6,075 bases of DNA from Bacteroides sp. GTDB lineage: Bacteria > Bacteroidota > Bacteroidia > Bacteroidales > SM23-62. Below the pieces are notes generated by a model. The model was not told the DNA's origin and did no database searches. It was given only the letters and a program-made list of their open reading frames with translations. This document shows positions 3,501-6,075 of this stretch, piece by piece (the stretch's first letter is position 1; the number at the start of each line of letters is the position of its first letter). Location: NCBI GenBank assembly GCA_030667765.1, contig DAOUVF010000201.1, forward strand, positions 1 through 6,075, written 5' to 3'. Made by a program: the position numbers and the translations under genes.

Positions 3501-6075
3501 GCCAAAATTTTGCAGCCGCAGCGTTAAGGTCTGGTTCTGGCCCAATTCGCAGGCCGAGACCGGGTCAAGGATATCCAGTACACCAATATCCTTTGGGGCT
3601 TCCATGATCCGGACATCGTCCAGGGCCACACCGTCATGCTGGTTGTTCACCTTATCGGCCATGAAGGTTAACCTGAACTGCACATTTTCCTGGTTGACCA
3701 GGGCAGAAGGGAGAAGGTGCCTGACCGTCATCCATCCTCCGCTTTGGCCGTTCCAGCCATCCCTTCCAAGCGCAGCCACGGCATTTCCCGTATACCAGTT
3801 CCAGTAGCTGTCATAGCCTGAACTGTTAGATATCGGGGTCCATGTCTCACCGTCATCCAGGGAATAGAACAGACTGGCCCCGTCCACATCCTGTTCGGTA
3901 TCCACCCACAGCCGGGCCTCGAAAAGGGGATCTACAAGCGCGGTAAGGTCAAAGCTGGGAGAGCTAAGGTGGCCGCCGGTATCGTCCACCAGGTCCCCCT
4001 GCAATTTAAAATTATCGATACTCCAGCCCTCTGCAACGGGACCTCCGGCGGAGGAATGGAACAGTGAGAACCTGAACCTGAGCTTGCTTGTATAGCTTAA
4101 TGAATCATGCACGTTATATTGGAGGAACTGAAAATCTGATTCCATGATCCCCCCTTGCGAATTCTTCCATATCGTATAATAGTTGTTGCCGTCATCCGGG
4201 CTTACTTCCAGTTTGACCGAATCGCCGTCCTGCAGCATGATCCAGCTTGCAAAACCTACCGTAAGGTTGCTGTAGTTTCGTACATCGAAGGCAGGGGAGG
4301 TGGCCGTAAAGGCCGAGCCGGTGGAGATCCCGTTCTCGTAATAATAGGGGTTTGTCCCCTGGCCTGACATATCCGTGCCGATGCAATAATATCCCGCATA
4401 GGCAAAATAGGGGGGATACATATTACTTGGGATGGCCCTTTCAAATTCTCCGCTGAATGTCCATCCCATATCTGTTTCAAACCCGTCCTCAAAAATGGTC
4501 AAGTAGGGCTGAGAAAGCAGGTCCCCGTATTCCTGGGCCAATCCCGTAGCCCAGCTTTTCGTTCCTGAGGATGCGCCATCGATGACAGCCCCGTTAGGGG
4601 TCCCGTATTCCCAGATGGGACTGCCCGAATTCCTCCAGTAACCGTCGTTCGGTTCGAAATCTTCTGCGTGGGGCGGCGTGTATATCGGTACGATGTAAAG
4701 ATCGGTAAAGACCAGGTCGTTCCCGGTATATTGGTCCCCTGGCAAAGCAGTTTTGGCCAGCACCGAGGGCCTGAATCCGGGAGTGGTAAGATCCACCCTG
4801 CTGGGAAAGGTGAATATGACCGAACCTCCCACCGGAATGGGTTGGTTCATGTAGTTCACTGTCCAGGATTCCCCCCCGTCAAATGAATAAGCCACCGGGA
4901 TGGGGATGTTGATATCTGCTCCCCCGTAATTTTCGATACGGACAGTCACAGAATCATCAGCCGTATGGCCGCTTCCGCTCAGCGGATAGATCCATTCCGA
5001 CACACCCACGTCTTTGGATATGAATTCTCCCGTGAGATAAACATCATCAATATTCCAGCCCGAATAATTATTAAGCCCGTCTGTTGGTCCAAGTTGGTAG
5101 CGGATATTCAACTGCTCTGTCCTGGCATATTCATCCGGGATGGGCAATTTTTCCTGTACCCACTGGAAATCACTTAGATACGTACTGCTTTGCCAAAAAG
5201 TGTTCCAGGTGTTCCCATTGTCCGTACTGACCTGTACGGATGATTGATCCCATACCTCTATATTAAAATATCGTTTGTAGAACAGATTGAGGCTTTTATA
5301 ATATTTTACATTTATGGTTGGGGAGGTGGCCCGGTAGCTGGTGGATTCACTTAGTCCAGGTTCGTAATGATAGGGGAATATCCCCAACCCCGTGAGATCG
5401 GTCCCCAGCACCCTTGTACCACTGTAAGCTACTGTAGGATTTGGATTACCCGGTGTACCTCCCATGCCATTGGGGGTATTGACCTCGAATTCACCGGTCA
5501 GCTCCCAGTTATGGCTTCCTTCAAAATCCTGGGAATAACGGGTCTCGTAGATTACGATCTCTCCTTCGGGGGACTGCCCCGTTGACGGATACAGGGTATC
5601 ATTAGCCAGGATGTCATTGGGGGCCACCATCACGTCCAGGATATTCCCGTGGGAGGCATTCAAATTCACATCGTAAACCAGCCAGAGGTAGGAATTGCCC
5701 CGCGGCAGGCTGTGGTTCAGTCCCGTGAAGCTGGCTTTCCCGGAAATAAAATTCGTGGCAGATCCCAGGAGGTTGTCAGTACTGAAAAACTGATTATCAG
5801 TACTATAGAGTTTTACGCCATTGGGCAGGATATCCATGTCGGAGGTATTCAGTGAAGTGAACTGGATTTGATCCAGCATGGCAGAATCCGTGTTTCCATA
5901 TACCTTGAAATCCACCCGCAGAACGGGTACATTGGGTGATCCTGACGGGATGAAATTGGCAAATGCCTGCTGGAAGTCCATATCTCCGATCCAGAGTGGT
6001 TGTAAGCCTTTTTCCTCAATGACGACATTGTCAATACAGGTTCCGTACCCCCATCGTGTATGTCCCTCAAAGGCA
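549..6075 (-). CDS. Giant modular T9SS-secreted surface protein (5'-partial; MAM-like, CARDB-like and Ig-like domains, type A sorting domain)
   Basis: The frame is open from the right edge to a TAA at 549-551, giving 1,841 visible codons with no frameshift. The first Met (5981) is not the true start: 31 further in-frame codons before it reach the window edge without a stop, and they encode domain-like sequence (G-T-C-I-D-N-V-V-I). No signal peptide is visible, so it must lie upstream. Numbered from Met 5981, the order is: neuraminidase-associated N-terminal-like domain (about -6 to 146), MAM-like (147-320), lone CARDB-like (321-431), jelly-roll domain split around a nested MAM-like domain (432-796), five CARDB+Ig units (797-1720), and T9SS type A sorting domain (1730-1810). 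The protein should be exported by Sec, carried over the outer membrane by T9SS, and anchored or released after removal of the C-terminal domain. All visible modules are beta-sandwich binding or spacer types. No catalytic motif is seen, so an enzymatic domain could exist only in the missing N-terminus. An adhesin-like or scaffold role is inference. Confidence 0.93.
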   Translation of the reverse strand, partial: AFEGHTRWGYGTCIDNVVIEEKGLQPLWIGDMDFQQAFANFIPSGSPNVPVLRVDFKVYGNTDSAMLDQIQFTSLNTSDMDILPNGVKLYSTDNQFFSTDNLLGSATNFISGKASFTGLNHSLPRGNSYLWLVYDVNLNASHGNILDVMVAPNDILANDTLYPSTGQSPEGEIVIYETRYSQDFEGSHNWELTGEFEVNTPNGMGGTPGNPNPTVAYSGTRVLGTDLTGLGIFPYHYEPGLSESTSYRATSPTINVKYYKSLNLFYKRYFNIEVWDQSSVQVSTDNGNTWNTFWQSSTYLSDFQWVQEKLPIPDEYARTEQLNIRYQLGPTDGLNNYSGWNIDDVYLTGEFISKDVGVSEWIYPLSGSGHTADDSVTVRIENYGGADINIPIPVAYSFDGGESWTVNYMNQPIPVGGSVIFTFPSRVDLTTPGFRPSVLAKTALPGDQYTGNDLVFTDLYIVPIYTPPHAEDFEPNDGYWRNSGSPIWEYGTPNGAVIDGASSGTKSWATGLAQEYGDLLSQPYLTIFEDGFETDMGWTFSGEFERAIPSNMYPPYFAYAGYYCIGTDMSGQGTNPYYYENGISTGSAFTATSPAFDVRNYSNLTVGFASWIMLQDGDSVKLEVSPDDGNNYYTIWKNSQGGIMESDFQFLQYNVHDSLSYTSKLRFRFSLFHSSAGGPVAEGWSIDNFKLQGDLVDDTGGHLSSPSFDLTALVDPLFEARLWVDTEQDVDGASLFYSLDDGETWTPISNSSGYDSYWNWYTGNAVAALGRDGWNGQSGGWMTVRHLLPSALVNQENVQFRLTFMADKVNNQHDGVALDDVRIMEAPKDIGVLDILDPVSACELGQNQTLTLRLQNFGLRDLQPGDSIPVGFYIDRSGEVQTGEEFIHLTQSFPVSATRDFTLSTEFDFSRSGDYLTDVYTIEEDPHFYQAISNDTVTRLIIVNKPAVDLGPDISTPRPDTVILRAYSGVGGQTYLWQDSSTDSVFHVSSEGTYWVRVTNSLGCVASDTIQVSQLITDVGVSQFISPLSACEQGTRMPVQVSIRNFGTDTIPAGDTILVSGDVNQTPAFSDTIYLVQPFRPGETIDLTFSDMFDFSSPGSYLMKLYTQFGEDVNDLNDTLDHTLEVYGYPNIDLGPDTVVVAGSYVLAPITGYAEYLWQDGSTLETFTVDQPGLGLYHVTVSDIHQCTGYDSVIVTLNVPDIAMDQILSPASSCELSTSITVAARIKNAGNQIIASGQSINMAYRINGGSLVQDILTLSSNFLPGHTRDFTFSQSESVQTGQWYEFKVFVDYLDDVKSWNDTLIREVGVFDAPVVDLGEDYQLVNDFQHTLDAGPGFLSYEWQDGSTNQTFVVTQPGVGVYGVTVTDINGCVIYEEVQVMLSMPDVGALEVSYPTTSCTGGDAEYIQLAVKNYGNWDIEASADIIVAYSLNGALAVVENMVLDTVFESGSVMYHTFSVTEDFSTPQRHEVMAFTQWGSDLNPSNNIILVNVDILGTPMIDIGMGEDSLLVYDPITLSATAGYASYQWQDGSTDTVYQILSPRAGLYHVLVIDENDCFTRDSVFVIYDMPDIGIDQVLSPVSSCELDQNNPVSIEIINNGYYRISTVATLTISYTVDGGASVIDSINLNTELQPGQTRVLTFSSGYDFSGIGSYQLDVDLDYEADENLSNNVLNSTVYVWGYPVVEIGGGQDTLHVALPHTLDAGVGYSTYLWQDNSTGQWFDVTQNGLHWVMVTDVTGCSGQDSVYMVTNVSTDDILSGGGKINIFPNPVQDILNVVVEMDSEKEVILEIYTVLNTLVHQEELMPTKLARTEIDVNDLAPGSYIVRITVDQIPHTTMVVVE
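552..794 (-). other. Domain: T9SS type A C-terminal sorting domain (Por secretion tail)
   Basis: Residues 1730-1810 show the family blocks in order: I-N-I-F-P-N-P-V-Q-D-I-L-N-V (1732-1745), V-I-L-E-I-Y-T-V-L-N-T-L-V-H (1755-1768), I-D-V-N-D-L-A-P-G-S-Y-I-V-R-I (1782-1796), and a final M-V-V-V-E. Length (about 80) and position at the extreme C-terminus are as expected for TIGR04183-type signals. These direct export through the T9SS pore and are then cleaved. The last strand lacks the lysine often seen near the end (typically K-x-V-V-x). Confidence 0.93.
822..1370 (-). repeat. Tandem protein repeat unit 5 (CARDB-like + Ig-like)
   Basis: Residues 1538-1720 (183). The start is P-D-I-G-I-D-Q-V-L-S-P-V-S-S-C-E-L (C1552), with I-I-N-N-G and L-Q-P-G-Q-T-R-V-L-T-F. 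The Ig half has H-T-L-D-A-G, Y-L-W-Q-D-N-S-T (W1681) and V-T-D-V-T-G-C (C1708). It is followed by a short linker with S-G-G-G and then the sorting domain. Confidence 0.85.
1371..1925 (-). repeat. Tandem protein repeat unit 4 (CARDB-like + Ig-like)
   Basis: Residues 1353-1537 (185). This looks the most divergent unit: the usual C-E-L becomes C-T-G-G (C1367), and the closing G-C becomes D-C (C1525). Core features are kept: A-V-K-N-Y-G in the CARDB half, D-L-N-P-S-N-N near its end, and Y-Q-W-Q-D-G-S-T (W1496) followed by L-Y-H-V-L-V-I-D and R-D-S-V-F-V in the Ig half. Confidence 0.83.
1926..2477 (-). repeat. Tandem protein repeat unit 3 (CARDB-like + Ig-like)
   Basis: Residues 1169-1352 (184). 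The start is P-D-I-A-M-D-Q-I-L-S-P-A-S-S-C-E-L (C1183), with R-I-K-N-A-G and F-L-P-G-H-T-R-D-F-T-F. The Ig half begins V-V-D-L-G-E-D and has H-T-L-D-A-G, Y-E-W-Q-D-G-S-T (W1311) and V-T-D-I-N-G-C (C1340). The H-T-L-D-A-G-x-G stretch is shared with unit 5, which suggests those two are close relatives. Confidence 0.85.
2478..3026 (-). repeat. Tandem protein repeat unit 2 (CARDB-like + Ig-like)
   Basis: Residues 986-1168 (183). The start is T-D-V-G-V-S-Q-F-I-S-P-L-S-A-C-E (C1000), with S-I-R-N-F-G and F-R-P-G-E-T in the CARDB half. The Ig half begins N-I-D-L-G-P-D and has Y-L-W-Q-D-G-S-T (W1127), then L-Y-H-V-T-V-S-D with C1156. Spacing and motif order match the other units. Confidence 0.85.
3027..3593 (-). 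repeat. Tandem protein repeat unit 1 (CARDB-like + Ig-like)
   Basis: Residues 797-985. The CARDB half starts K-D-I-G-V-L-D-I-L-D-P-V-S-A-C-E-L (C811) and includes R-L-Q-N-F-G. The Ig/PKD-like half starts at about A-V-D-L-G-P-D (916-922), carries Y-L-W-Q-D-S-S-T (W946) and ends G-C...D-T-I-Q-V (C973). At 189 residues it is the longest unit. It is the only one whose upstream neighbour is a jelly roll instead of an Ig half. Confidence 0.85.
3594..4688 (-). other. Domain: jelly-roll domain B, split by a nested domain
   Basis: The N-terminal part (residues 432-495, 4497-4688) has A-E-D-F-E-P-N-D-G-Y-W, W-E-Y-G-T-P-N and G-T-K-S-W-A-T-G-L, the normal first third of a choice-of-anchor-J jelly roll. 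Its expected continuation, H-L-S-S-P-S-F-D-L-T then L-W-V-D-T-E-Q-D-V-D-G-A (671-702), appears only after about 170 residues. The C-terminal part (665-796, 3594-3989) continues with the Asp-box-like S-L-D-D-G-E-T-W (707-714) and closes with D-G-V-A-L-D-D-V-R-I (783-792). Joined together, the two parts make one complete domain. Splitting is inferred from motif order. Confidence 0.65.
3990..4496 (-). other. Domain: MAM-like domain A', nested inside domain B
   Basis: Residues 496-664 run from F-E-D-G-F-E-T-D-M-G-W to G-W-S-I-D-N-F-K-L-Q-G-D. The sequence lines up along its length with residues 147-320: W-(T)-F-S-G-E-F-E, A-Y-A-G, G-T-D-M-S-G-Q-G, P-Y-Y-Y-E-N-G-I-S, F-T-A-T-S-P, D-F-Q and G-W-S-I-D-N all have matching positions in domain A. 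It contains a variant Asp-box turn S-P-D-D-G-N-N-Y (594-601) and C533, one of few cysteines outside the repeats. It is a paralogue of domain A, apparently placed within a surface loop of domain B. Confidence 0.72.
4689..5021 (-). other. Domain: lone CARDB-like beta-sandwich
   Basis: Residues 321-431 begin K-D-V-G-V and carry V-T-V-R-I-E-N-Y-G-G (345-354), then P-I-P-V-G-G-S-V-I-F-T-F (381-392) and a closing G-N-D (420-422). This is the CARDB-like pattern also seen in each of the five tandem units. It differs from them in two ways: no Ig-like half follows, and the conserved Cys is absent (S-G-S-G where the repeats usually have S-(S/A)-C). An Asp-box-like turn S-F-D-G-G-E-S-W sits at 366-373. 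It probably acts as a spacer between the two jelly-roll regions. Confidence 0.7.
5022..5543 (-). other. Domain: MAM-like jelly-roll domain A
   Basis: Residues 147-320 start with Y-S-Q-D-F-E-G and end with G-W-N-I-D-D-V-Y-L-T-G-E. These are the opening and closing signatures of the MAM-like or 'choice-of-anchor J' jelly rolls of T9SS proteins and of the accessory domains of immune-inhibitor-A-type peptidases. Between them are a G-T-D-L-T-G-x-G motif (193-200), Y-x-A-T-S-P (216-221) and an Asp-box-like turn S-T-D-N-G-N-T-W (252-259). It has a clear paralogue at residues 496-664. The usual role is ligand binding or structural support; the ligand is unknown. The 31 codons before Met 5981 end another domain of this kind (G-T-C-I-D-N-V-V-I). 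Confidence 0.75.
5544..6002 (-). other. Domain: BNR-neuraminidase-associated N-terminal-like domain
   Basis: Residues about -6 to 146 follow the pattern of the beta-sandwich found at the N-terminus of Bacteroidota BNR sialidases (PF14873-type). It has N-V-P-V-L-R-V-D-F-K-V-Y-G near the start, then a series of surface turns with V-K-L-Y-S-T (56-61). The most recognisable signature is L-P-R-G-N-S-Y-L-W-L-V-Y-D-V (92-105), followed by A-S-H-G-N-I-L-D (109-116). In sialidases this module precedes the catalytic propeller. Here a MAM-like domain follows instead, so it is likely an accessory structural or carbohydrate-binding part. Assignment rests on motif memory, not on a search. Confidence 0.65.

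Noticed and set aside
822..3593. Regular repeats considered as a CRISPR array or a DNA-level satellite
   Set aside because: The period is about 550 bases and in frame, and similarity is at protein level. There are no short identical direct repeats with unique spacers.
3842..5230. Several Asp-box-like motifs (S-x-D-x-G-x-x-W/Y at residues 252, 366, 594 and 707) that could suggest a sialidase propeller
   Set aside because: They are far apart, each falls in a different jelly-roll or CARDB-like domain, and they lack the regular propeller spacing and the catalytic Arg/Tyr/Glu context. The V-x-V-S-x-D-x-G-x-T-W turn is common in MAM-like domains.
926..5855. Many other plus-strand frames of 66-111 codons opposite the giant gene
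   Set aside because: They are antisense shadows of a long real coding frame. Their translations are low-complexity or random-looking and no start has a convincing upstream context.
629..6070. Minus-strand frames at 629-814, 821-1045, 2186-2482, 4192-4386, 4256-4492 and 5849-6070
   Set aside because: They overlap the giant gene on the same strand in another frame and show W/P/R/H-rich shadow composition. The main frame is continuous across each, so they are not frameshifted fragments.

Overview
The window looks like a piece of a Bacteroidota genome. The main evidence is a large secreted protein that ends in a type IX secretion system (T9SS) type A sorting domain, a signal confined to Bacteroidota and their relatives. 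The weak Shine-Dalgarno context and a TTG-N19-TAnnTTT(G)-like promoter also fit. Genus and species cannot be read from the sequence. Both genes lie on the minus strand, and both are cut by the window edges.

From right to left: positions 549-6075 are one uninterrupted reading frame of 1,841 visible codons. It is the C-terminal part of a giant modular surface or extracellular protein whose true start lies beyond the right edge. Below, residue 1 is the Met at 5981, which is almost certainly internal. In order, the protein shows: (i) the tail of a jelly-roll (MAM-like) domain; (ii) a domain like the N-terminal domain of BNR-repeat neuraminidases; (iii) a MAM-like domain; (iv) a lone CARDB-like domain; (v) a second jelly-roll domain that appears to be split by a nested MAM-like domain paralogous to (iii); (vi) five tandem units of 183-189 residues, each a CARDB-like half plus an Ig/PKD-like half with a Y-x-W-Q-D-(G/S/N)-S-T motif; (vii) the T9SS sorting domain.

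Positions 463-548 are an 86-base spacer with a candidate Bacteroidota promoter, a 10-bp palindrome and a 7-bp inverted repeat. No convincing terminator is visible. Positions 1-462 are the first 154 codons of a second gene, which runs off the left edge. It encodes an exported protein with a signal peptide, a short helical N-terminal region and the start of what looks like an outer-membrane beta-barrel. It resembles the Bacteroidota Wzi-like capsule-assembly family.

The two products suggest a cell-envelope locus: one protein secreted across the outer membrane by T9SS, the other probably embedded in that membrane. A direct functional link is not shown. No mobile element, CRISPR array, RNA gene or catalytic domain was seen. 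The most unusual signals are structural: the nested domain, and a cysteine pattern in the five repeats whose spacing across each unit junction is exactly 27 residues.
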